From Neocallimastix lanati (nom. inval.) (Eukaryota; Neocallimastigomycota; Neocallimastigomycetes; Neocallimastigales; Neocallimastigaceae), in contig JACVTC010000110.1 in NCBI GenBank assembly GCA_016946835.1, positions 421,001 to 468,500 of the forward strand: a DNA stretch of 47,500 bases, written 5' to 3'. Position 1 is the first letter of the stretch; every line of letters starts with the position of its first letter. The position numbers were made by a program, and so were the translations under genes. Of the stretch, positions 1-10,667 are shown one piece after another. Below the pieces are notes generated by a model that had not been told where the DNA came from, ran no database searches, and worked only from the letters and a program-made list of their open reading frames with translations.

Positions 1-1
1 A

Positions 2-991
2 AAACATCATTTAGGAAGAGCTGCATTCTACACTATTAAATTCAGAAGATTGGTAAGTCGTATTGGATGGACTGACGATGTTAATATAGATCTTATAAGA
101 AGAGGTCTATTAGAAGAAGCGCAAAAGAGATTTGATAAAGAAGAGAAACCAAAAGACCTTTTTGAAGCAACAAACTTGATAATTAGTATTGACAAGAGAT
201 GCTATTTAGACCAAGAATTAAAGACCAAGGACAAAAAGAAAACATTAACTATTAAAACTTTCAAAAGAAAACAGCACGAACTCAATAAATCAACTAACAA
301 ATATCACTATAAAAATAAGTTCAGAAAACATAAGGAGAAGAACGAAATTTTATCAAACTATACTCCAAGTTCCAATAGTTCTATGACTACAACTTTTCTT
401 ATTATTGTCAATATAGTTAAAATCAAAATTAATGTTCTTATAGATTCAGGTTCAGCAAGAAGTTACATATGCAATGACTTCATTCAAGCTCATAAAATCC
501 CAAAAATGAACCTTCCAACTTCCATGAATATTCAATTACCTAATCAAAAGGGTATGAATATTAAGCAGATAACAAAGAAGATTGACCTTGTAATTATGGA
601 TCATAAAGAAAAGTATGAATTCTTTATAGCAAACCTACAATTGAATGGTATTTCAGTAATCTTAGGATGAGATTGGCTGAATATTCATCAACCTTATATA
701 AACTATAAAAGCAATAAAATTTATTTCCTTTAAAATAACTGTCTCTCTCATTGCCCATCTGTAAAAGGAAATAAATTCATTTTCCATAATAAGAACATCA
801 CTGCTACTATTCTTCAAGATACTACTCCTGAAACTAATCAAGACAATACTTCAGAAAATGCTACAACCGACCAAATAATTCCTTCTTCTGTTTCCGAAGA
901 CGAAATCTTTGATTCTGATATTTGTGCTGCTATTCCTGAAAAACCAATAAATACAAATTAGGATATCTTAACAAAATATTATTCTGATTTA
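2..991 (+). pseudogene. Gag C-terminus and aspartic protease of element A (broken)
   Basis: The open frame starts at base 2 with a gag segment matching the gag end of element B (a FYTIKFRR-type stretch). It passes through a basic Lys-rich linker and reaches a retropepsin with the catalytic motif LIDSGSARSY at about 434-463. The first stop, TGA at 668-670, replaces an arginine codon (AGA in B). A second stop near 731 replaces a glutamate codon, and a third (TAG, 959-961) replaces a probable glutamine. The frame otherwise continues into the RT, as expected for one gag-pol frame. No CCHC zinc knuckle is visible in gag. The protease would cleave the polyprotein in the virus-like particle; here it cannot be made in full. 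Confidence 0.85.
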
Positions 992-2572
992 TTGAAGGTT
1001 TTCGAAAAGAAAGAGGAGGACAAGTTATCTCCTCATTGCAAATATGATTTTTCCATCGACATAATTTCTGGTGGACAATTATATTATGGACCCATATATT
1101 CCTTAACTGTTGAAGAAATGAAAGCTTTAAAGGAATATTTAAAAGAGAATCTTCGCAAAGGTTTCATAAGAAAGTCCAGAACGCCCGCAGGTAATCCAGT
1201 TCTATTTGTCAGAAAACACGATGGATCTCTACGATTATGCGTTGATTATAGAAGACTTAACTCCATAACAATTAGAAATAGCTACCCGATTCCGAGACTC
1301 GCAGATCTCATAGAATCATTCCAAGGTGCAACAATTTTTACTCGTTTAGATTTACGTTCCGCTTATAACTTAGTACGAGTAAAACAAGGTCATGAATACT
1401 TAACCGCTTTTAGAACTCCAGTTGGTCACTTAGAATACTTGGTAAGGCTATTTGGACTTAGAAATGCACCCTCTGTTTTTCAAAGATTTATTCAAGATGT
1501 TTTGTCTGACTGCATTGGTTCTTATATTCAATTCTACTTAGATGATATAATAATTTATTCTACTTCTTTAAATATACATATTAATCATGCCCGAACAGTC
1601 TTAAAACTTTTGATTGAAAATGGTCTCTTCGTCAAATTAGAAAAATGCGATTTCCATGTTAAGGAAACGCATTTCTTAGGTTTTGTTGTATCTACTGAAG
1701 GCCTTACAATGGATAAAAACAAACTCAAATCTATCCTAGATTGGTCGGCTCCAAAAAACCTAAAAGAACTTCAAAGTTTCTTAGGTTTTTGCAACTTCTA
1801 TAGAAAATTCATCAAGAATTTCTCAACCATTATTGAACCTCTACGCACTCTTCTTAAAAAAAACACTGAATTTATGTGGGACATTAGGGAAGACAATGCC
1901 TTCAATGAACTAAAGAATGCCTTTACGGATAACGAAGCACTCATCTATCCTGATCCTGAGAAGGAATTTACGGTAGGATGTATACTTTCACAAGTATACC
2001 ATAAAAATAGTCAACTTCATCTAATCGCATTCTATTCCAGATCGCTAACTTCTGCAGAAACTAATTATACTATATATGACAAAGAGCTTCTCGCTATGGT
2101 TACCGCGTTTGATGTCTGGAGGCACAATCTCGGAGGTGCAAAATTTCCCATACAAGTAGTCACTGACCATAAAAACCTACTTTATTTTAAAAAGCCACAA
2201 AGTTTGAATCAAAGACAAATCTGTTGGAGCCTTTTCCTTTCTAAATTTACTTTCAGAATATCTTATAGATCAGGTTCAAAAAGTGGAAAACTAGACTCTC
2301 TATCAAGAAGACCTGACTATGAATCCAAAGTTGATAAGAAAACTGTCGATAAGCCCTTACTTGACGAAAATATCTTTTGTTGTACTACTGAAAGTAATTT
2401 GGAAAAATTGATTCAAGCTCAAAGTAAAGACAAATTTTGTAAAAATACGCTTTCTAAAATAACTATTAATGGTTCGGTCAAAAGCTCTTTATACAGTGTT
2501 ATTGATGGTGTCTTACACTTTCAAAAAAGAATCATCGTCCCAACCACTCTCAAAGGCAAGATACTCCAATAA
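992..2572 (+). pseudogene. Reverse transcriptase-RNase H of element A; RNase H lacks a catalytic Asp
   Basis: Residues are counted from 992. The RT palm runs from about 45 to 210, with LRLCVDYRRLN, FTRLDLRSAYN and the catalytic box FYLDDIIIYS. The connection domain follows (LGFCNFYRKFI). In RNase H, the ETD-type block holding the first catalytic aspartate is missing: the sequence jumps from KEFTV to GCILSQ, whereas element B has nine more residues there. Later RNase H motifs (YDKELLA, VVTDHKNL) remain. The frame ends at TAA 2570-2572, which replaces a serine codon (TCA in B). RT would copy the element RNA inside the capsid and RNase H would remove the template; this copy should be RNase H-dead. 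No natural start codon is implied at 992. Confidence 0.9.
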
Positions 2573-3717
2573 TTTCACGATACACCAACAAATGGTCATC
2601 AAGGTGCTGACAGAACACTCGAAAAACTTAAAAGATATTATTGGTGGCCTAATATGAAAAATGATGTGCAAAATTATGTTTACTCTTGTACAACTTGCGG
2701 TAGAAACAAAATCCGACGTCATAAACCATATGGTAAAATCCAACCACTTCCTGTTCCAAATAGATCATGGGAAGTAATCGGTGTTGACTTTATTGTTTCT
2801 CTCCCAAGTTCCCAAGATTACACTTGTATCATGGTAGTTGCAGACCATCTTACTAAAATGATTAAATTGGTACCTTGCTCCGACGTTCCATATGCCGATC
2901 TTACCGCCAAAATGCTTCTCTTTAATGTGTTTCGAGATCATGGTTTTCCTAGGTATATTATTTCTGATCATGGCTCCCAATTTTCATCTGAATTCTGGAC
3001 TTCACTTTGTTCTGCTCTTCACACCCAGCCAAGACTCGCTACTGCCCATCATCAATAATCTAATGTCCAAGTCGAACGTGCTAACGCTGTTATTGAACAA
3101 TACCTTCGTTGTTATTGTTCTACATCTCAAAGTGAATGGTGTTTCTATTTGTCACTGCGAAATGGCATACAACAGTTCATACCATAAATCTATTGGTATG
3201 TCTCAATTCCGCGCTAACTATGGTTTTGACCCTATATGCAATATTGATTCTCCTCCAATTTTACTCAAGGATAATGCTTCAATGTTAACCCGAGACTGGT
3301 CTTCCCATTTATGCACTTAAAGCTCATCTTACCAAAGCTAAAGAAGACTTCAAGAAATTTTCTGATTCTAAAAAAGCTATTGGACCTCATTTTAAAGTTG
3401 GTGACTTGGTTTGGCTTAAACGTTACTATTTTACTAATGCAACGTCAAAAAAATTTTCAAGTCAATATTTAGGACCGTTCAAAATTATAGAAGTGCGGGA
3501 AAGAATGAACTACCTTCTGGAATTACCGGAAAATCTTCATTACCATCCGGTATTTTATATCTCAAAGTTGGAGCCATATACAAAAAGAAAACCTGAATTA
3601 AAAAACTCATTAGAAGGAGCAATGAAAGAAACTAGACTTATTCATTTCATAATAAGTCTATATTTCTTAGTCCTTAATAATTATTCAATAATTATTAATT
3701 TTATAATTACTAATTAA
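2573..3717 (+). pseudogene. Integrase of element A with C-terminal GPF/Y domain (frameshifted)
   Basis: This continues the pol frame after the stop at 2570. The HHCC zinc finger is readable (FHDTPTNGHQG ... CTTCGRNK). The DDE core has GVDFIVSLP and ISDHGSQFSSEF; the glutamate motif VQVERAN follows a TAA at 3056-3058 (CAA in B). A frameshift near 3150 moves the frame (CEMAYNSSYHKS...), and another near 3310-3325 precedes the KVGDLVWLKR and LGPFKIIEV segment of the C-terminal domain, which ends KLEPY. About 35 further residues to 3717 look like read-through into noncoding DNA. The enzyme would join element cDNA to the chromosome. This copy is useful because B lacks the C-terminal domain. Confidence 0.88.
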
Positions 3718-4247
3718 ATTATTCTGTAAATTTATTTCTGTAAATTTCAATTAACAATAATTATAATTTCAATTAGTGTAACGAATGATAAGACACTAAA
3801 GATTATGATTATAAAATAATATATTTTAATAATTAAAAATAAAATAAATTTTCTCTTTCCTTTATTTATTATTATTCCCCAACAATTAATACTTTTAAAT
3901 TCTATAAATAAATCTAATAAATATTTTAAATAATTTCTATATAATCTAATTAACTAATATTACAAACTTAATATTAATTTCACACTAAAGTCTAAATTCT
4001 AACTCTTAATTAAATTTTATAACTATTTTATTTTTTATTTTATTTATCTTTTATTTATTGATTGTTGATTTTATTAAAGTAGAAGAGAGAGTTTTAATAG
4101 TATGACAAAATGAATTATTTTTATATTCTTCATTTTACTATTATTTATTTTTGATTGGTAGTAATAATAAAAATAATTTAACAATTATTTTATTTTTTTT
4201 ATATTATAACTATATAATATAATGTTAAATTTTTAATATATTGTAAA
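3718..4247. other. A/T-rich noncoding stretch, probable relic LTR
   Basis: No gene is seen. The first bases carry two TTCTGTAAA motifs like those following the pol gene of element B. A TGTAACG at 3777 could be an LTR start but no matching end was found. The segment at about 3850-4170 resembles 20880-21160 in motif order (a CTCTTT/CTCTCTTTT block, then GAGAGAG followed by TTTTAAT, then TGATTGG), so both may be the same eroded repeat. The likeness is by eye and weak. Confidence 0.35.
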
Positions 4248-4500
4248 TATTGGTAATAATATAAAATATTAATAATAAAATATTGATAATAATATAAAAT
4301 ATAAAATATTAATAATAAAATATTGATTATAATATAAAATATAAAATATTAATAATAAAATATTGATAATAATATAAAATATAAAATATTAATAATAAAA
4401 TATTGATAATAATATAAAATATAAAATATTAATAATAAAATATTGATAATAATATAAAATATAAAATATTAATAATAAAATATTGATAATAATATTTTAT
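4248..4500. repeat. 40-bp tandem repeat, about six copies
   Basis: Units begin at 4281, 4321, 4361, 4401, 4441 and 4481 with an exact 40-bp spacing, each starting TATTGATAAT. One unit has a single substitution (TATTGATTAT at 4321), the last breaks off about 13 bases in, and a shortened unit precedes 4281. The near identity implies recent expansion inside an otherwise decayed LTR relic. It occupies the place of the unrelated ~50-55 bp minisatellite in the full-length D LTRs. Confidence 0.9.
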
Positions 4501-5265
4501 TATTAATATAATAAAAATTATTATTAAATATTCTTATTTTATTAATATCAAATATAATAAATATAATAAATATTATTATTAAATATTCTTATTTTATTAA
4601 TATAAAATATAATGAATATTATTAAATATTCTTATTCAATTCCCTTATTAATATCAATACTTATTAATATTTTATCTAAGGTAATATTTTATATAAAATA
4701 AATAAAATACAGAGTTCTAAATTTCTGTATAAAAACATAAAAATTAAATGATATAAATAATAAAAGAAAATATTAAGAGCAAATAGTAAAAACTACTATT
4801 ATAAACAATAAATAAAATACAGAAAATATTTAAATAATAAAATAAACAAAATACAGAAAAGATCAATTCTGTATAAAATTTCTCTCTTTAAAATAATATC
4901 AAGAAGAAGTTACTGCCGGGAATGCCTTCGTGATACTTAACTTAATCTAAGTTTAATCTTAATGGTTTAATTTAATTTAAATATTTTTATTTTAGCAATA
5001 GGAATAATAATAATAATAGTATAGTATAGTATTAGTTTTATTTTTATTTTATATTTTTATAATAAACACATGTAATAATAAAATCATGTAATAAAATAAA
5101 AAGTATAAAAAGAAGAATAAATTTCTTTCTTTTTAATACTTCGAACAATAATTTTAATAAAGTTTATTTTAAAATTAAATATTGTTGTTTCATTTAAACT
5201 TTTAGTGTTTAATATATTTTTTTTTTATATTTCGAATATTTCCGTTTTCTGCCGAACCCGTATCA
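4248..5265 (+). mobile_element. Diverged solo LTR of family D (5' end undefined)
   Basis: The block at about 4850-4935 (ATACAGAA hairpin arms, CTCTCTTT, AATATCAAGAAGAAG, then a G/C island GCCGGGAATGCCTTCGTGAT) matches, in the same order, the reverse complement of the LTRs of element D near 22590-22680 and 32370-32470. The right end CCCGTATCA at 5257-5265 is identical to the 3' terminus of D LTRs. The left terminus TGATACGG was not found; the 40-bp satellite occupies that side. Orientation is plus, opposite to the full-length D element. Confidence 0.75.
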
Positions 5266-6167
5266 ATAATGATAAATTTTGATAATAATCTTAATTTGAA
5301 ATTTAATTCCAAAAGTGACTATTATCCTTTATCTTCGAAAATAACTGTATGAGTTATTTATTATTTAATTGATTTAGTTTAAAAGGAATTGTTTTATTAT
5401 AACACTCAAATAATTGTTTTATTAGAAACACTTGTTTTTCTAATTTAAATTTATTAATTATTTAAATTTTTATTTAATTTTTTTTTAATTTTTATTTATA
5501 AAATAAAAATGATTATTAAAATTATAAAATAAAATATTAATTATATTAATATTAATTACTTATTTTAATAATAATAATAACAGAGAAAAATTATTTACAT
5601 AAAGTGTTTAAAGAGTATTTATATTTTTCATTAAAATTAAAGTATTTAAAATTAAAAATAATATTTACAATTTGTAAACAAAAGAATAAATATTTACAAT
5701 AATAATATTTATATTAATAATTGAATAAAAATAAATAAAATATAATTAAAAAGTAAACAAGAAGAATTAAAAATATTATATAATTTGTTTATTTATAAGG
5801 TAAATAAAATATTTGTTTTCAATTTAAAGATTGTTTGTTTATAGCGTTTTGAAGTTATTTTGTTAGTTTTATTATTAATTTCTTTGTTTTTGTTTATATT
5901 TAAAGTGCAATAAATATGATTTTATTAACATTAGATTCTTTTAATTTAGATCGTTAATTAAATATTATTAATTTTTATAATATTTGTTTCGATATAAGTT
6001 TCGATAAATTAAATTATTATTTTATTTTTCTTTAATTAAAATTTGTGGATAAATTGATAATGTTTGTAATATTTAATAAATTAATAAATGAAAGTATAAT
6101 TTAATTTTTAACCTAAAATTCAGTTTTTATAGTTATTTCTTGTTTTTAAATTTCATTATTTATCAAT
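5266..6167. other. A/T-rich intergenic DNA, nothing recognised
   Basis: About 0.9 kb of A/T-rich sequence between the D-type LTR relic and the LTR left of element B. All frames are short, and I see no protein motif, tRNA or repeat with definable ends. Confidence 0.6.
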
Positions 6168-6678
6168 TGTAATAATTTTATTATAAAATTAAATATAAAA
6201 AAATAATTATTAGCTAACTAATAATTAATTATTAATTAATTATTAGAAAGGAATTAAGAAAGTAAAAATTTATACTTATCTTAAAGGATTGAGTTTATTA
6301 TAAGAATTGTAATAAACAAGTACACTTAATTGTTAAAGATAATAAAAATATGTTTTATTAAAAATTCGTTTATTAATATTTTAATGTTATTATTATTTAT
6401 TTATTATAAAACTTATAATAATGACTCTTGATTTTCTAAAGGAAATTCAAGAGCCCTTTTTATACTTTTTTCAAAATATAAAAAGAATATTCTAATCTTA
6501 ACAATTATTCTTTTCAGGAAAAGACTAGAAGAAAAACCTGAAAAGCTTCGATCGATAATCTAAACAAATCGATCATCGTATTATTTAAGTAAAACCAATA
6601 ATTACTACTGGAAAAATCTTAAATAACTGATATTACTAATAAATGTATTCTAAGAAGGAAAAATAAATAATGAATACA
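6168..6678 (-). repeat. LTR of family X, probable 3' LTR of element B
   Basis: Read on the minus strand, the unit starts TGTATTC at 6678 and ends TTATTACA at 6168. It contains a TATA-like TATAAAAAG near 6466 followed by the hairpin CTCTTGA...TCAAGAG (arms 6425-6431 and 6447-6453). The same hairpin with similar surroundings recurs at 21915-21943 and 35162-35190. It lies about 220 bp downstream of the B pol gene on the same strand, so assignment to B is by position. No strong G-rich polypurine tract precedes it, which leaves the exact start uncertain. Confidence 0.55.
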
Positions 6679-6816
6679 TTTTTTATTACTAATACTAAAT
6701 ATAATTATTATTAATTGAAGTTTTTACAGAAAGATAATTATTAATTAAATATTGTTATTACTAATTGAAATATTAATTATTATTAATTGAGATTGTGACT
6801 ATTACTAATTAAAATT

Positions 6817-6882
6817 ACAGAAATAATTTAATTGAATTTTACAGAAATAATTTAATTGAATTTTACAGAAATAATTTAATTA
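6817..6882. repeat. 24-bp tandem repeat, three copies
   Basis: ACAGAAATAATTTAATT recurs at 6817, 6841 and 6865 with exact 24-bp spacing, just downstream (element sense) of the truncated integrase of B. Single related motifs follow the pol gene of element A at 3720-3755, so the expansion is specific to B. Confidence 0.85.
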
Positions 6883-6896
6883 ATAATATTATACTT

Positions 6897-7852
6897 TATT
6901 ATTCTTTAGCTTTGGCAAGATGGGATCTAAGCGAGTCAAAATGAGCAGACCAGTCTCGTGTGAGTTCAGAGGCGTTATCCTTTAAGTATAATGGTGGTGC
7001 GTCGATGTTACAAATAGGATCAAAACCATAGTTTGCACGAAATGGCGACATATTTATGGATTTATGAAGGGAGTTGTTATAGGCCATTTCACATAAGGGA
7101 AGATAAAAACACCAATCACTTTGAGTTGAAGAACAATAGCATCGAAGATATTGTTCGATAACTGCATTTGCACGTTCTACTTGGCCATTGGATTGTTGAT
7201 GATGTGCAGTTGCAAGTCTTGGTTTAGTATTCAAAGCAGAACAAAGTGAAGTCAAAAATTCGGAAGAAAATTGAGAGCTATGATCAGAGATAATATACTT
7301 AGGAAAACCATGATACCTAAAAACATTAAAAAGAAGCATCTTAGCGGTTAGATCAGCAGAGGGGACGTCAGAACAAGGTACCAAATGAATCATCTTAGTG
7401 AGATGATCAGCTACGACCATGATACAAGTGCAATTTTGTGAACTTGGAAGAGAAATAATAAAGTCAACACCAATAACTTCCCAAGGCATGTTTGGAACTG
7501 GAAGAGGTTGAGTTTTGCCATATGGTTTATGACGGCGAATTTTGTTTTTTCCGCAAGTTTCACATGAGTTTATATAATTTTGCATATCATTCTTCATATT
7601 AGGTCACCAGTAAAATCTTTTAAGTTTCTCAAGTGTTTTGTCAACACCTTGATGACCATTTGTTGGTGTATCATGAAATGATCGAAGTACCTTGCCTTTG
7701 AGAGAGGATGGGACGATGATTCTTTTTTGAAAGTGAAGGACACCATCAATAACACTGAATAATGAACTTTTAACCGAGCCGTTGCTTGATATCTTAAGAA
7801 TCGTATTTTTACAAAATTTATCTTTACTTTGAACTTGAATCAACTTATCCAA
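6897..7852 (-). pseudogene. Integrase of element B, C-terminus missing
   Basis: The RNase H-integrase tether comes first, then the HHCC finger (FHDTPTNGHQG ... CETCGKNK), split by a TGA near 7602 that replaces tryptophan (TGG in A). The DDE core follows: GVDFIISLP, ISDHSSQFSSEF and QSNGQVERAN carry the three acidic residues. The reading frame then reaches FRANYGFDP and stops with TAA at 6899-6901, directly followed by a second TAA, after a KAKE motif. In element A the same point continues into KVGDLVWLKR and LGPFKI, so B has lost the GPF/Y domain by deletion or truncation. What follows is the 24-bp repeat. Confidence 0.9.
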
Positions 7853-8236
7853 ATTACTTTCAGTAAAACAGCAAAATATATTTTCATCAAGTAAAGGCTT
7901 ATTAATAGTGTTTTTGTTAACTTTGGATTCATAATCAGGTCTTCTTGATAAAGAATCTGGCTTTCCATTTCGAGAACCTGATCTATAGGAAATTCTAAAA
8001 GTGAACTTAGAAAGAAAGAGACTCCAACGGATTTGTCGTTAATTCAGATTTTGAGGCTTCTTAAAATAAAGTAAGTTTTTGTGGTCGGTGATTACTTGTA
8101 TGGGAAATTTTGCACCTTCGAGGTGGTGCCTCCAGACATCAAATGCGATGACCATAGCAAGAAGCTCTTTGTCATATATAGTATAATTAGCTTCCACTGA
8201 TGTCAGCGATCTGGAATAGAATGCAATTGGATGAAG
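7853..8236 (-). pseudogene. RNase H of element B
   Basis: This is the stretch between the stop near 8237 (TAA for CAA in A) and the tether. Readable motifs include an FYSRSLTS segment, [21 protein letters not shown]-like sequence and [11 protein letters not shown] further TAA near 8040 again replaces a CAA present in A. The first catalytic block, ETDVNDFAVG, is intact and lies in the neighbouring frame just upstream, unlike in A. The domain would degrade RNA in RNA/DNA hybrids. Confidence 0.82.
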
Positions 8237-9022
8237 TTAACTATCTTTATGATATACTTGAGAAAGTATACAACCGACAGCGAAATCGTTTACATCGGTT
8301 TCAACCGTGAATTCCTTTTCAGGATCAGGATAGATGAGTACTTCGTTGTTCGTGAAAGCATTCTTAAGTTCATTGAAGGCATCGTCTGTCCTAATGTCCC
8401 ATATAAAGTCAGTGTTCTTTTTTAAGATAGTGCGAAGAGGTTCGATAATCGTTGAGAAGTTATTTATGAATTTACGATAGGAGTTGCAAAGACCTAAAAA
8501 TCTTTGAAGTTCTTTAATATTTTTTGGAACTGGCCAATCTAAAATTGATTTAAGTTTATCATTATCCATTGAAAGGCCTTCTGTAGATACTACGAAACCT
8601 AAGAACTTTGTTTCCTTGACGTGAAAGTCGCATTTTTCCATTTTAACGTAAAGACTATTATCTATTAAAAGTTTTAACACAGTACGAACATGCTTAATAT
8701 GTTCGTTCAGAGAAGTAGAATAAATTATAACATCATCTAAATAAACTTGAACATAGGAACCAATACAATCAGATAAGACATCTTGAATAAATCTTTGGAA
8801 AACAGATGGTGCATTTCCGAGTCCAAATGGCATTACTAAATATTCAAAATGGCCAATTGGAGTTCTGAAGGCCGTCAAATATTCATGACCCTCTTTTACT
8901 CGTACTAGATTATAAGCAGAACGTAAGTCTAAACGAGTAAAGATTACTGCACCTCGGAATGATTCTACGAGATCTGCAAGTCTTGGAATTGGGTAACTAT
9001 TTCGGATTGTTATTGAATTCAA
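8237..9022 (-). pseudogene. Reverse transcriptase of element B
   Basis: The RT palm opens at NSITIRNSYPIPRLADL and includes FTRLDLRSAYNLVRV, the VMPFGLGNAPSVFQRFI region and the catalytic box VYLDDVIIYS. The connection segment (LGLCNSYRKFI) and the start of RNase H (ETDVNDFAVGCILSQ) follow before a stop. About 260 residues are open, the most intact part of the element. It is separated from its own N-terminus by a one-base deletion near 9045. Confidence 0.92.
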
Positions 9023-9308
9023 TCTTCTATAGTCAACACATAGCCTTAAGATCCATCGTGTTTTCTAACAAATAGAACTGGCGCTCCTGCGGGTGATCTC
9101 GACTTTCTTATAAATCCTTTGTGTAGATTTTCTTTCAAATATTCTCTTAACGCTTTCATTTCTTCAACGGTTAAGGAATATATTGGCCCATAGTATAATT
9201 GTCCACCAGGAATTAGATCAATTGAAATGTCATTCACGATGAGTAGGTAACTTGTCCGCCTCCTTCTTTTCGAAAACCTTCAGTAAATCAGAGTAGTATT
9301 TTGATAAG
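9023..9308 (-). pseudogene. RT N-terminus of element B, frameshifted
   Basis: On the minus strand this reads GGQLYYGPIYSLTVEEMK, then LRE-YLKENLHKGFIRKS and PVLFVRKHDGS, the conserved N-terminal entry to the Ty3 RT. At HDGS the frame meets TAA because one base is missing relative to A. Upstream, around 9200-9310, there are in-frame TGA and TAA stops plus another small shift that separate it from the protease. Confidence 0.85.
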
Positions 9309-9892
9309 ATTTATTGATTAGTATTTGTTAAGTTATCATGAATAGCAGCACAAATATCCGAGTCAAAGATTTCATCTTCAGAAACAGAAGTAGGAATTAT
9401 TTGGTCAGTTGAAACATTTTCAGAAGTATTGCTTTGGTCAGTTTTAGCATTGTTGTCCTGAAGAATAGTAGCAGTAATGTTTTTATTATGGAATATGAAT
9501 TTATTTCCTTTTGCAGATGGGCAATGGGAGAGACAGTGATTTTCAAGGAAATAGATTCTATTGTTCTTGTAATTTATATAAGATTGATGGAGATTCAGCC
9601 AATCTCTTCCTAAGATTACTGAAATGCCATTCAAGTGTAGGTTTGCTATAAAGAATTCGTACTTTTCCTTATGGTCCATGATTATAAGGTCAATTTTCTT
9701 TGTTGTCTGCTTAATATTCATACCCTTTTGATTTGGTAGCTGAATATTCATGGAGGTTGGAAGATTCATTCTTGGAACTTTGTGTGCTTGTGCAAAATCG
9801 TTGCACATATAACTTCTTGCCGAGCCAGAATCTATAAGAATATTGATTTTGATTTTCTCTTCATTAACAATAATAAGAAAAGTTGCGGTCAT
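9309..9892 (-). pseudogene. Aspartic protease of element B
   Basis: A retropepsin domain with ILIDSGSARSYMC as catalytic motif (Asp-Ser-Gly), followed about 70 residues later by LNGISVILGRDWL, the flap/C-terminal region typical of Ty3 proteases. A linker rich in Asn, Thr and Ser runs to TAA at 9309-9311. In A the corresponding segment carries different stops, so each copy decayed independently. The domain would process Gag-Pol inside the particle. Confidence 0.88.
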
Positions 9893-10667
9893 GGAGTTAT
9901 TTGAACTTGGAGTGTAGTTTGCTGACAGAATTTCATTCTTTTCATTGTGCTTTCCAAATTTATTATTATGGCGAAATTTATTACTGGATTTGTTAAATTC
10001 ATATTGTTTTCTTTTGAAGGTTTTGGTAGTTGATGTCCTTTTCTTATCTTTGATCTTTAAGTTCCTGGTCTAAATAGCATTTCTTATCAATACTGATAAT
10101 CAGGTTAGTAGCTTCAAAAAGGTCTTTGGGCTTCTCCTCTTCATCAAACTTCTTTTGCACTTCTTTTAATAGACCTCTTCTTATAAGATCTATGTTAACA
10201 TCGTCATTCCATTATATACAATTTGCCAATCTTCTGAATTCAATAGTGTAAAATGCATCTCTTCCTAAATTATGCTGTTTAAGGCTAAGTAACTGCTCGA
10301 TTAAAACGTACTTTTGCTCTTTGGTATCCCCAAAATTGTCCATCAATAACTGTTTGAATTCATAAGTTAACGTTCTGAGGGTTCCGTCGGCTTTCAATGA
10401 CAAACCCCACTTCTTTGCCGATCCGAATAGCTTAGTTATTAAGAATTTGTTTTTGGATTCTTCTTCAATAAAGGAACTAGGGTGTTCAGTGAAGAATATT
10501 TCGCATTGTTCAATTACTTCACTGAGGTTGAGCTTAACGTCTTCTTTTTCGTTATTGAACAACACTCCATCGGCTAAGAAGAATGTAGGGATAAACTCGG
10601 TAAGAGCAGTTATGAGCTTAGCAGAGTTAGCATCATTAGGTGCTGGGTTTTTACTATTTGAATTCAT
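9893..10667 (-). pseudogene. Gag of element B
   Basis: The start ATG is at 10665-10667. The first 151 residues begin MNSNSKNPAPNDANSAKLIT and include an FFTEHPSSFIEEESKN block and DNFGDTKEQKYV, resembling fungal Ty3 capsid proteins. A TAA after LANCI (10212-10214) interrupts it; the frame then continues DDVNIDLIRRGLL and a basic segment, both also seen at the left edge of the window in A. There is no CCHC zinc knuckle, so RNA binding may rely on the basic tail. The product would form the virus-like particle. Confidence 0.8.

Larger units (their letters stand above)
1..3717 (+). mobile_element. Ty3/gypsy element A, decayed, left end outside window
   Basis: A retrotransposon polyprotein can be read on the plus strand in the order gag tail, protease, reverse transcriptase, RNase H, integrase, GPF/Y domain, which is the Ty3/gypsy order (RNase H before integrase). 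It is interrupted by several stops and two frameshifts, so it is not autonomous. The 5' LTR and gag N-terminus lie left of the window. No 3' LTR could be bounded: the coding part runs to 3717, then A/T-rich DNA containing repeated TTCTGTAAA motifs follows. Element B further right on the other strand is a close relative, and comparing the two locates the lesions. Family assignment is firm; completeness is not. Confidence 0.9.

Noticed and set aside
4248-4500. Regular 40-bp repeat as a possible CRISPR array
   Set aside because: Units are contiguous with no variable spacers, and the context is a eukaryotic LTR relic.
668-8245. Repeat-induced point mutation (C to T) as the cause of stops in A and B
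   Set aside because: Some stops are C to T or G to A changes (CAA to TAA, TGG to TGA), but others are transversions (AGA to TGA, GAA to TAA, TCA to TAA), and many lesions are indels. General decay suffices.
8231-8425. Plus-strand frame inside the RT/RNase H of element B
   Set aside because: It is the antisense shadow of well-conserved RT coding sequence.
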